Source of the DNA: Sphingobacterium sp. FBM7-1
Lineage (GTDB): Bacteria; Bacteroidota; Bacteroidia; Sphingobacteriales; Sphingobacteriaceae
Direction: 5' to 3'
DNA: 64,000 nt
NCBI RefSeq assembly: GCF_020687765.1
Contig: NZ_JAJEWJ010000007.1
Coordinates: forward strand, 124,001-188,000
The notes beneath the pieces were generated by a model. That model searched no databases. It saw only the letters and a program-made list of their open reading frames with translations, and was not told the DNA's origin. Shown here in pieces: positions 30,134 to 38,287 of the stretch. Numbering within the stretch: the stretch's first letter is position 1; every line of letters begins with the position of its first letter. The translations under genes and the position numbers were made by a program.

Positions 30134-31101
30134 AAGATGTATTGATTTATCTGGCTATACTGCTGTTTTCTGTTTCTGGATTCTGTCTGGAAAAAACAGA
30201 TACTATAGCGTATACCCGAGGTGATATTTTTTTCAATATATTGGATACCCTGTACGTCCCTTCGGATACTGGTCGGACTTATATAGGTTATGAAATGATT
30301 AGCCGTAATCCGAAAACGATTCGGTATGGACGGAAAATGGGAAGAGAGGTATTTGTGCCAGGAAAAGGTTGGGAGCGAATGGACGCTGAACGTAGAAAAA
30401 GTACTTCTTTGTTTACGTTTCCGGCGGCTCAAAATGGAGAGGAAGCTAAACGAAGGTTATTGATTGAGTTTATCGGGTCGGATTTTCTGACCTATCAACC
30501 CGAAAAGCGATACCGCATGGTCAAATATTTTAATTTTGAAGGAGAAGACCAAAGGTATTATATCACGGACGAACTGCTGGTGAAAGAAGCGTTTTGGGAC
30601 AACGAGATCCTTGGTCGTTCTGAAACGCTTAAACGGAATCGAAAGTATTCTTCAAAAATTTACGAACAGTTGCTCGACTCTTTCGATGATGCTCCTAGCA
30701 CAGGTAAACGCTCCCGCCCGGATAAAATCTATCCGGAATCTTACGCAGGTGCTTATAAAGATGATGAAGGGAGATTGGTTATATTAATCACGGATAGTAT
30801 GGCTAATATCGATTCCTATCGTGATTATGCAAACAGTGATTATGTATCCATAAGAACCGTAAAATATTCACTGAATGCGTTAAATGAGATTATGGATAAA
30901 ATAAACGCCTATATGCGAGAAAATCCAAAGGGCATTATTATGAAAAACATTGATCTCTATGCAAGAGATGACATAAATAATCGAATTATAGTAGATGTTA
31001 AGCAAATGGACAAAGAATATGAAGAATTGTTTAAGAATACTGTAATTGACAGTTCTTTGGTGTTTTTCCAAGATGAGTATGGTGCTCCGGAGGATTTGTA
31101 A
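30130..31101 (+). CDS. Chimeric exported protein: Ig-like domain fused to the propeptide-like region of the S1 protease
   Basis: 323 residues with a signal peptide (MKDVLIYLAILLFSVSGFC). Residues about 20-158 are the Ig-like family of 23333 and 41459 (TIAYTRGDIFFNILDTLYVP, KYFNFEGEDQRYYITDELLVKE). Residues about 175-323 match residues 50-205 of the protease at 22086 (EQLLDSFDD, DKIYPESYAGAY, IIVDVKQMDKEYEE, VFFQDEYG) and stop where the catalytic domain would begin. No catalytic residues remain. The downstream remnant at 31102 suggests the gene arose by recombination inside an Ig-like gene. Whether the product works is unknown. Confidence 0.75.
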   Translation: MKDVLIYLAILLFSVSGFCLEKTDTIAYTRGDIFFNILDTLYVPSDTGRTYIGYEMISRNPKTIRYGRKMGREVFVPGKGWERMDAERRKSTSLFTFPAAQNGEEAKRRLLIEFIGSDFLTYQPEKRYRMVKYFNFEGEDQRYYITDELLVKEAFWDNEILGRSETLKRNRKYSSKIYEQLLDSFDDAPSTGKRSRPDKIYPESYAGAYKDDEGRLVILITDSMANIDSYRDYANSDYVSIRTVKYSLNALNEIMDKINAYMRENPKGIIMKNIDLYARDDINNRIIVDVKQMDKEYEELFKNTVIDSSLVFFQDEYGAPEDL

Positions 31102-31202
31102 AAAGCGATATCGCGTTGTGAAATACTTTAAGTTCAAGGGAGAAGATCAGAAATATTATATCTGGGATGAGCTGGCGGTGAAATTGAGTTTACAGGTATA
31201 AA
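31102..31202 (+). pseudogene. 3' fragment of an Ig-like gene
   Basis: Directly after the chimeric gene the sequence reads KKRYRVVKYFKFKGEDQKYY then IWDELAVK, the C-terminal signature of the Ig-like family. It has no start of its own and marks the far edge of the recombination that built the chimera. Confidence 0.8.
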
Positions 31203-31336
31203 TCAATCCTCTTCTAGGAAATAGCTGGTGAAGTCAGACCAGTCCTCAACCTTGAACGCTCTGATATCCCTGACGTTGATGAGGCAAAAGCTGACGATGG
31301 TCTTGTGAGTCCTGTATTACAGCCTAATATGTTTTT

Positions 31337-31394
31337 CTCCCTCTTTTTATACGAATATACCCCTCATTAATTCAAGTGGAAGGGAGTAGTTTTG
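31337..31394 (+). promoter_or_regulatory. C-rich direct-repeat operator and promoter of transglutaminase operon 2
   Basis: CTCCCTC (31337-31343), TTTTTATACGAATATA, CCCC (31360-31363), TTTG at 31391, 26 nt after CCCT. Closest to the operon 1 site, including GCAACG after TTTG. Confidence 0.6.
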
Positions 31395-31462
31395 CAACGA
31401 ACAGTTTTATAAACCGGTTTTTTGTCAAACGTTTTTGACATCATACCGCTAACTACCTTCGT

Positions 31463-33010
31463 TTGATTTTGAGGTTATACATATTCAGTATTCTAGTCTT
31501 TTTATTGTTTTTGACGACATCTTGCCACAGGCAGGTTATTATCGACGATGTTCCTTTCTCCGTCCAACGGGCAATAGAGCAGGCAGGAGACAATCGGCAG
31601 GAACTGGAAAAGGCGGTTACGCATTTTCAGGCGCAGGATGACACCCTAAAGTTGCAGGCACTGTATTTTCTACTGGAAAATATGGACAACCATTACTCGG
31701 CGGATTATTATTGGAAAGATAGGGAGGGCAGACGGATAGATTTTGATGAGTTTGCCTACCCGGATTTTCCGAGTGCAGTAGCTGGGATGGACAAGCTCCG
31801 TGAGAAAAAAGGGACACTGCTTAAACAGGATACCCTCTATAGAGATCTGGAAACCATCAGTGGAACCTACCTGATCGACCACATCGACCACGTTTTCAAG
31901 AGCTGGCGGTCGTCTTATGCAAAAGACATCCCCTTTGAAGATTTCTGCGAATATGTGCTACCTTACCGGGCGACGATCGAACCGTTGCAGGACTGGCAGG
32001 AGGCATATCACGAGCGGTACCACTGGATGACCGACAGCCTTCGGAACAAACCGCTAAAAACAGTGTTGGCATACGCAGGCATCGATTATAACGACTGGTT
32101 TACCTTCACGTTCGGTAAAGAAACCCGTGACGAACCGCTTCCGCGACTGGGACCTAACCACCTACTTTTCCGGGAGAAGGGCGCCTGTGAGGATGTGGCT
32201 GCATTGGAGGTGTTTGCTTTCCGTTCGCAGGGCATCCCCGTGGCCTACGACATCGTGCCCCTATGGGCTACGTCTATGGGCGCACATTTTATGAACACGG
32301 TCTTTGACAAGGATATGCAGCCCGTGCACTTAGACGTGACGACCGGTACCGTGGTAGACCACGAGCTACCGAGAGAGCCTGCAAAGGTTATCCGGCAGAC
32401 CTACTCTGCGCAGCCGGGCGCACTGGCATCCACGCTGGATGAAGATCTTATTCCCTATAACTTTCTGCGGACGAAGAACTATGTGGACGCTACGGCGGAG
32501 TACTGGCCGGTGCGAGATATACAGACTGAACTGTTTGGCAACGTGCAGGATACATCCGTGGTGTACGCGTGCATGTTCAGCGGTGGTCACTGGCACCCTA
32601 TGTGGTGGGGAAGACCGGACAGTGGGCGTGTCACGTTTACCGATATGCCAAGGGGAACCGTGGTCATGCCGGCACATTTCCGGGATGGGAAACTGGTGCC
32701 GGTCGGCTACCCGACAGTAAACGGCTTTAACAACGAGCTGTTGCTCCGGCCGGATACCGTGCATACAAGGACAATCGAGATACACGAACAGGACCGGTAT
32801 CTGATCTTCCGTCCGGGCAAACGCTATGAACTGTTCTACTGGGATACGCAGTGGCGGCTTGTGGCGGAGAAGATAGCTCCTGAAAATGAAAGGGTATTGC
32901 AATTTGACAATGTACCGCGCAACGCACTGATGTTGCTGGTGCCGGAGTACTCGGAACGTAAGGAGCGCCCGTTTATGATCATGGATGACGGGACAAGGCA
33001 TTGGTGGTAA
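31463..33010 (+). CDS. Transglutaminase-like lipoprotein, copy 2
   Basis: 515 residues. The frame has no ATG before the signal region, so TTG 31463 is taken as start (MILRLYIFSILVFLLFLTTSC, lipoprotein Cys21). The rest aligns without visible gaps to copy 1 at 19120: Cys242 in KGACEDVAAL, His275 in MGAHFMNTVF, Asp291 in PVHLDVTTG. Long stretches are identical (DNHYSADYYWKDR, DFCEYVLPYRATIEPLQ). The strong conservation of the triad suggests both copies are active. The last bases reach the family-B gene as in operon 1. Confidence 0.88.
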   Translation: MILRLYIFSILVFLLFLTTSCHRQVIIDDVPFSVQRAIEQAGDNRQELEKAVTHFQAQDDTLKLQALYFLLENMDNHYSADYYWKDREGRRIDFDEFAYPDFPSAVAGMDKLREKKGTLLKQDTLYRDLETISGTYLIDHIDHVFKSWRSSYAKDIPFEDFCEYVLPYRATIEPLQDWQEAYHERYHWMTDSLRNKPLKTVLAYAGIDYNDWFTFTFGKETRDEPLPRLGPNHLLFREKGACEDVAALEVFAFRSQGIPVAYDIVPLWATSMGAHFMNTVFDKDMQPVHLDVTTGTVVDHELPREPAKVIRQTYSAQPGALASTLDEDLIPYNFLRTKNYVDATAEYWPVRDIQTELFGNVQDTSVVYACMFSGGHWHPMWWGRPDSGRVTFTDMPRGTVVMPAHFRDGKLVPVGYPTVNGFNNELLLRPDTVHTRTIEIHEQDRYLIFRPGKRYELFYWDTQWRLVAEKIAPENERVLQFDNVPRNALMLLVPEYSERKERPFMIMDDGTRHWW

Positions 33011-33027
33011 ATACAAAAGCAGAATAT

Positions 33028-34353
33028 ATGAGAAAGAAATATGGTTATATCGTTTTATTGGCTGCCTGCATCATAATAGGAGTGGCGTACTTCGCAAAAG
33101 GAAGGGCAGAGTCGGTAATGGACAGCGGCGTACTGAAGGCCTATCCGGCCGCGGTCATATCCCGGGTCTACAGCATAACTTCACGGGTGGCATTGCCTGT
33201 GGAACGGCAACGTAAACTGGCGGAGTATTTTCAGGAGAAGGACAGGATGGCGAACCAAGCGAAAGAGCGTGGCGAAGACCCTGTGGTTTTTGCCAAATAC
33301 TATACGGTCGATTATGACGAGATCAGGGAACTGTTGGAACCCGAAGATTTTAACCGGTATATCCTTTCCCTTCACGAAGATGAAGAGCTACGGAATTATC
33401 CGCTCGCGTTGAAACTGAGGAGAATGGCCGACCGGCATGCGGAAGAACTGAAACTGAGCAAGGATCAAGTGTTGGACTTATTGGCAGATGTGGCGGAGAT
33501 CGAAGAATCGGCAAGGAGCGGGGAATTTAACGTGGACAGTGCGGAAAATGAAGGCTTAGCCCATTTCCTTTCGGAAGAGCAATTTCGGGAATACTTCTAT
33601 CTGTCTTCTGTTCCGGGCGTAGAGCGGACTGTGGACGAGCTTATGGACAGACTTCGGGATGCTGAACTGATGACCATGGATGATAGTGCAAAAGTTTACC
33701 AACTGCTTTACCCATTCGAATATCAGCGTGCAGGGGGACTGGCATATTACAGCTTCAAGAAAGAAAATAAACTGTACGATCGATATCGGGATTCGATGGC
33801 CTGCCACCAGCCGGCTATCACCATCCTGTACGACGGGCATCGGAATCTCCATCCTTGGTCTTGGCCGTTGAATATTCTTTTTCACCGGAAGAGTTTGGAT
33901 CTTACCAACGCACAGATCAATTCTCTTGTTTCGATGTACCGAAAAGTACAGGAGGGAGAGTTTAGGGCGAGATACCTCAAAGCAGACGACAGCGACGAAC
34001 GATTTGACAGGTGGCAGTTCGAAAAGACGGAACTTGTAAAGGTGTTGAACACCCTTCAGATTGACAATTATCTCCAGATCCGGAACCGGAAAAGTGCGGA
34101 GGAGAATGCCCAGAGAGATTATGAAAAGCTACGGGAATATGGGTTGGTAATGGCTCAAGATAGTGCAGGCGTTCATCAGGAACTATTCGACTATCGACTG
34201 CGCCTGCAGGTGCGCGATGAATGGGTTGCCATTGAGCGGAGCAAAAAGAACGAGTTTGCACAGCGGGATGTCCTGGATAACCGTCCCGAGCTGTTGAAGA
34301 AACTGGAGGAAAAGGAAAAAGCGGAGCGGGAAACGAATGTGGTGAGGTTTTAA
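33028..34353 (+). CDS. Membrane-anchored helical protein, unknown family B, copy 2
   Basis: 441 residues, the same length as copy 1 at 20715. The start is ATG 33028, 18 bp after the transglutaminase stop; the longer frame from TTG 33001 overlaps that gene. N-terminal anchor (YIVLLAACIIIGVAYFA), then charged helices. Both copies end with the same ERSKKNEFA, NRPELLK and NVVRF segments. DNA in the middle (about 33820-34050) remains very close to copy 1, so the duplication is recent or homogenised. Function unknown. Confidence 0.8.
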   Translation: MRKKYGYIVLLAACIIIGVAYFAKGRAESVMDSGVLKAYPAAVISRVYSITSRVALPVERQRKLAEYFQEKDRMANQAKERGEDPVVFAKYYTVDYDEIRELLEPEDFNRYILSLHEDEELRNYPLALKLRRMADRHAEELKLSKDQVLDLLADVAEIEESARSGEFNVDSAENEGLAHFLSEEQFREYFYLSSVPGVERTVDELMDRLRDAELMTMDDSAKVYQLLYPFEYQRAGGLAYYSFKKENKLYDRYRDSMACHQPAITILYDGHRNLHPWSWPLNILFHRKSLDLTNAQINSLVSMYRKVQEGEFRARYLKADDSDERFDRWQFEKTELVKVLNTLQIDNYLQIRNRKSAEENAQRDYEKLREYGLVMAQDSAGVHQELFDYRLRLQVRDEWVAIERSKKNEFAQRDVLDNRPELLKKLEEKEKAERETNVVRF

Positions 34354-34402
34354 AAAAATGACAACAAAAAATTCTATTAACATATTAAAATTAGTTAACA
34401 TC

Positions 34403-35179
34403 ATGAAAGTAACAAAAAAAATTATTTTATTTCTATTTGTTGGAAGTTTAATGTTCGGTGGTTTATTTTACAGTTGCCAAAATGAACATGAATATTTCCC
34501 AGATGCTCCACAGGTTCAATCATTAGGCAATCGAAATAAACCTACTAAAGCACAGGTTGAAACATTAAAAAAGTTTGATAAAGTTGTTGACGAGAAACTG
34601 TCTTTTCAAGATGGACAATTCACTCTGGATATTAAATCGGGATCGGAAATAGGACTGGACCAGGAATTGTTTGATTATTATCAGGAAAGATTGAAGGAAA
34701 GAAATGAGTATCTTGCGCAAATGATCGAAGAGGGTTTTATGCCTGTAGAGGTCAAAAAAAATGTTATTCAGTTCGTAGATACTAAAAATAAAGTTGGACT
34801 GAAATCAGTAATCATTAATCCGGAGTATCCATATACTATTCCTTACGATGGTTTAAATGGGGTATCTTTGACCGGTTTGAATATTATGGATGTTTACTTA
34901 TCGAAAGGGAGATTACCTAACCTGTTGGACGCGTGGGATGTTGGCTTACAACGCTATACGGGAGAGCTTGTGGCAAACGAATTACCTTTTCAGGCGTCTT
35001 ATAATATTGCTGTTGATCTAGCATACGAACTAAATTCTAAAAGCTCCGGCGCAGGGTCAGTTCCTTGGTTAAATAGTTTTGATAACGGTATGCATATACA
35101 TGAAGAACATATGTATTGTACTTTCGGGCACCAACAAGTAGGAACTGTCGTTTGGCTTTTAGAAGGTAGTACGAATTAA
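34403..35179 (+). CDS. Lipoprotein with SGSEIG motif, function unknown
   Basis: 258 residues from ATG 34403 (an in-frame ATG at 34358 gives a poor signal). Lipoprotein signal ending FYSC. A helical region contains SGSEIGLDQELFDYYQERLK, shared with the protein at 16825. The C-terminal half has a different character (NSFDNGMHIHEEHMYCTFGH, several His and a Cys). It takes the place of the S1 protease of operon 1. The His-rich end could bind metal, but no known peptidase motif is complete. Confidence 0.7.
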   Translation: MKVTKKIILFLFVGSLMFGGLFYSCQNEHEYFPDAPQVQSLGNRNKPTKAQVETLKKFDKVVDEKLSFQDGQFTLDIKSGSEIGLDQELFDYYQERLKERNEYLAQMIEEGFMPVEVKKNVIQFVDTKNKVGLKSVIINPEYPYTIPYDGLNGVSLTGLNIMDVYLSKGRLPNLLDAWDVGLQRYTGELVANELPFQASYNIAVDLAYELNSKSSGAGSVPWLNSFDNGMHIHEEHMYCTFGHQQVGTVVWLLEGSTN

Positions 35180-35244
35180 TATGAGAGATATTCTATAAGT
35201 GGGAATACATCTTTTGCGGAAAAAATCTTGATAGTATTATAACC

Positions 35245-36978
35245 ATGTTAAATATACAAGCGAATAAGCAGGTGGTGTGGCTTATAGTAATAATTACGGT
35301 TATAATACTATCTCTTTCTTCATTATGTTATAATCTAGGGCATTCTGTGTCGACACAGCTTTCACTGTTATTAGTTGTTTGTTCTTTATTGTTTAGTGTG
35401 TATGTGAATAACTATGCTAATTCGTTTACAAAAAATGAACTAATTTTTTTTCTTTTTCTTCTAGGGGTAGGGCTCGTATTCTTCCAGAACAAATCAATTC
35501 AAAATATCTATTTAGTAGGATTGATGTTTTGTGTTTTTCTGTTCTTGAAAAGAATTGGAATAAAAAATCATATTCCCATATCTATAGGATTAGTATTGTA
35601 TGCTATTTTTGAAGGTTTATATGGGATTGTTACGTTTCATACCAACTTAACGGGAGCAATAGGGCACTTTGATAATGCTGCAGGATTCGCCGTTGTACAA
35701 GTTGCGATAATACCGTTTTCCATTCATTTATTAACGGTACAGAAAAAGGTCATGAAATTCATGGGTATAATTGGCCTCTTAATTGCCGTTGTGGCAATAT
35801 ATCTGTCTGGCTCTAGGTCAGGTATATTTTCCGCATCTACATTGGTAGTACTTTATTTGATTTACGGATGCAGGGATAAGCTCCTACGATTTTCTAGTTT
35901 TAAAAAATTAGCAGTAGGAATTACTTGCTTGATTGGTCTCTTGACGTTTATTTTCATACTCTACCAAATAAAGAAGGATTCAGCTAATGGAAGATTACTG
36001 ATATGGAAATGTAGTATAAACATGGTTTTAGAAAAACCGTTATTAGGATATGGAACAAGTGGATTTAAAACCAGATACATGTTTTACCAAGCGGCATATT
36101 TAAAAGATAAACCCGAATCTCCCTATGCAAATTTGGCTGATGATGTAACCCACCCTTTTAATGAATATCTGGACATTATCGTTAAATATGGCATCATTGG
36201 TTTTGTTGCTTTTCTTTTCTTATTGGCTCTTCTTATGAAATCTGTTCGTGTCGGTTTTAAGCAGAAAAAATATGCTTTTTTTTCTACATTGGGCGTATTG
36301 ATATTCGGTTTTTTTTCTTATCCTTTCCAGTACACCACTCTCATCATTATAATGACTATCAACCTGTGGATCTGTCTGTCGTTATATAATCCCGAACCGA
36401 GGATCTTTTTGTCCCGATTGGTGGCTAAACCTATACTTTCGATAGGGCTTGCATTTGCCGGTTTGTTTTTGTTGTACAATACCATCGGTTTGATGAAAAA
36501 TGATAGGGAGTGGGGTAAGATAAGGGAAGGATCGATGAAGTTTAGCGAGGTTGATGACGTTATTTCAAAGTATGAAAATCTATTGAAAAGAGGTTTTGAA
36601 AAGGAATCATTTTTGTTTAACTATGGAGCTAGGTTGAACCAATCCGGGGATTATAGAAAGAGCATTCAGATATTTGAAAAATGTACGCAACATGTCGATA
36701 ATAGCCAGATACAAACGTATATGGCTGATAACTACTTAAACTTGGGAAATTATGTGGTGGCGGAAGAGTATGCTCAAAATGCGCGTTATATGCGCCCCAG
36801 CACCTTTTTACCTTTATATCATTTAGTCATTATCTACAATGAAACAGCACGATATGAAGAGGCACAAACGTTGGCGTTGCATATCATAGACAAACCTATG
36901 AAGATACATAACGCCAATAGTCATTTGATCAAGTATAAAATGAAACAATATACTGAAACAGGAGTACTAGAATTATGA
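35245..36978 (+). CDS. Wzy_C membrane protein with TPR tail, copy 2
   Basis: 577 residues, A/T-rich DNA. About eleven membrane helices with the same marks as copy 1: TGAIGHFDNAAGFA, YLSGSRSGIF, KKDSANGRLLIWKCSINMV, LLGYGTSGFKTRYMFYQAAY and HPFNEYLDIIVKYG. From about 420 a TPR tail (YVVAEEYAQNARYMRPSTFLPLYHLV). It overlaps the GLUG gene by 4 bp, so ligase-like protein, GLUG protein and macroglobulin-like protein seem to form one operon. The likely role is glycan polymerisation or transfer to an envelope acceptor. Confidence 0.88.
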   Translation: MLNIQANKQVVWLIVIITVIILSLSSLCYNLGHSVSTQLSLLLVVCSLLFSVYVNNYANSFTKNELIFFLFLLGVGLVFFQNKSIQNIYLVGLMFCVFLFLKRIGIKNHIPISIGLVLYAIFEGLYGIVTFHTNLTGAIGHFDNAAGFAVVQVAIIPFSIHLLTVQKKVMKFMGIIGLLIAVVAIYLSGSRSGIFSASTLVVLYLIYGCRDKLLRFSSFKKLAVGITCLIGLLTFIFILYQIKKDSANGRLLIWKCSINMVLEKPLLGYGTSGFKTRYMFYQAAYLKDKPESPYANLADDVTHPFNEYLDIIVKYGIIGFVAFLFLLALLMKSVRVGFKQKKYAFFSTLGVLIFGFFSYPFQYTTLIIIMTINLWICLSLYNPEPRIFLSRLVAKPILSIGLAFAGLFLLYNTIGLMKNDREWGKIREGSMKFSEVDDVISKYENLLKRGFEKESFLFNYGARLNQSGDYRKSIQIFEKCTQHVDNSQIQTYMADNYLNLGNYVVAEEYAQNARYMRPSTFLPLYHLVIIYNETARYEEAQTLALHIIDKPMKIHNANSHLIKYKMKQYTETGVLEL

Positions 36979-38258
36979 GACACTTAACCTTTATATCCAT
37001 TTTCATTCTACTTTTTATAGGATCAATGCCCCTGGGTTACGGTAGGTCGGTCGTAGACAGTGTCCTGTACATCTCGAGTGCGGAAGAGTTAAAGAACTTT
37101 TCCTGCCAGGTAAATGCGGGGGATGATTTTTCGGGGCGTGAAGTACGCCTAGAAAATGATATCTTCCTGAACGATACGACGGGATGGGATCAGTGGGAGC
37201 ATCATGCGGCGGCGGGGCTAGAGCAATGGATTCCCATTGGCAATCGGATGGCTTCGTTTAAAGGATCATTTGACGGGCAGGGCCATACCATTTATGGGCT
37301 TTATATCCATGTGGGCACCGAAGGCTTTCATCAAGGGCTTTTCGGGATCGTCGAGGACGGAACAATAAAGAACACAACAATTGCCGCCTCCTTTATTAAG
37401 GCCTATCACTATGTCGGAGCCCTTGTGGGGACAATAGGATATGAAAAGAGTGAGCTTTCCAACTGCCACAACACAGGGATCGTTATCGGTGAGCGTAACC
37501 ATATAGGCGGGATAGCCGGTGTATCGCAGGGCGGGACGCGGGTGGTCGGCTGTTCCAATACAGGGCCGGTAACGGGTAAATGTGATGTGGGCGGGATTAT
37601 AGGCCATTATAGCACGATGGGCTTTTTTGACGGGAAATATGACGGAGTCACGATCTACAACTGCTTTAACCGTGGTGCGGTCAGCGGCAGTCAGGACGTG
37701 GGCGGCATAATCGGCGTGTTTAAAACTATCTCGGTACGGAAAACGGTGGATACCCTGGCAAACTGCTACAATACCGGAGCGATCGTGAGCCGTTTGGGCG
37801 CGGGTGGAATGGTCGGTTATTTTTCCAGGCACCCAAGAAGGAAAATAGTTGGTTATGGCAACACGTTAGATAAGCTAACCTTTTCAAACTGCTACAGCGC
37901 CGGCACCGTGGTAGATCGTTACACGCTGGCGACTGATCACTTGATCGGACAATATGCAACAGGGCGAATATGGGGTGAAGTACCTAACCTCGCGAAAACT
38001 ATCGAGGAGAACAGCGGGCCTTGCTATGTGAAAAAAGCTGAAATACCGTTGCCGAAAAGCAGAAAGCTCTCGGTTGCGTTGTACAGTAGTACTGAAATAC
38101 GCTCTCCGGAAAACATCAAGGATCTGGAAGAGGCGGAGATGCTTTCCGCCGAGTTCGTAGAGCTGCTGAACGGGTTTGCCCGGGAACATCCACAATATAA
38201 GGACTGGATGCCCGATGAAACGGGTATCAATGGAGGCTATCCGGTATTTAGAGAGTAA
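36975..38258 (+). CDS. GLUG-repeat exported protein, copy 1
   Basis: 427 residues with signal peptide (FISIFILLFIGSMPLGYG). About five GLUG-type repeats of the form VGGIIG...N.CYNTG: HIGGIAG, DVGGIIG (twice), GAGGMVG and relatives. These fold as a beta-helix in adhesin-like surface proteins. N-terminal signature VRLENDIFLNDTTGWDQW and FDGQGHTIYGLYI is shared with the copies at 41954 and 46173. The C-terminus ends NGGYPVFRE, also shared. Overlaps the Wzy_C gene. DNA is clearly richer in G/C than that gene. Probably cell-surface. Confidence 0.88.
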   Translation: MRHLTFISIFILLFIGSMPLGYGRSVVDSVLYISSAEELKNFSCQVNAGDDFSGREVRLENDIFLNDTTGWDQWEHHAAAGLEQWIPIGNRMASFKGSFDGQGHTIYGLYIHVGTEGFHQGLFGIVEDGTIKNTTIAASFIKAYHYVGALVGTIGYEKSELSNCHNTGIVIGERNHIGGIAGVSQGGTRVVGCSNTGPVTGKCDVGGIIGHYSTMGFFDGKYDGVTIYNCFNRGAVSGSQDVGGIIGVFKTISVRKTVDTLANCYNTGAIVSRLGAGGMVGYFSRHPRRKIVGYGNTLDKLTFSNCYSAGTVVDRYTLATDHLIGQYATGRIWGEVPNLAKTIEENSGPCYVKKAEIPLPKSRKLSVALYSSTEIRSPENIKDLEEAEMLSAEFVELLNGFAREHPQYKDWMPDETGINGGYPVFRE

Positions 38259-38287
38259 TCGGTTACATCATTCATAATGAATATGGG

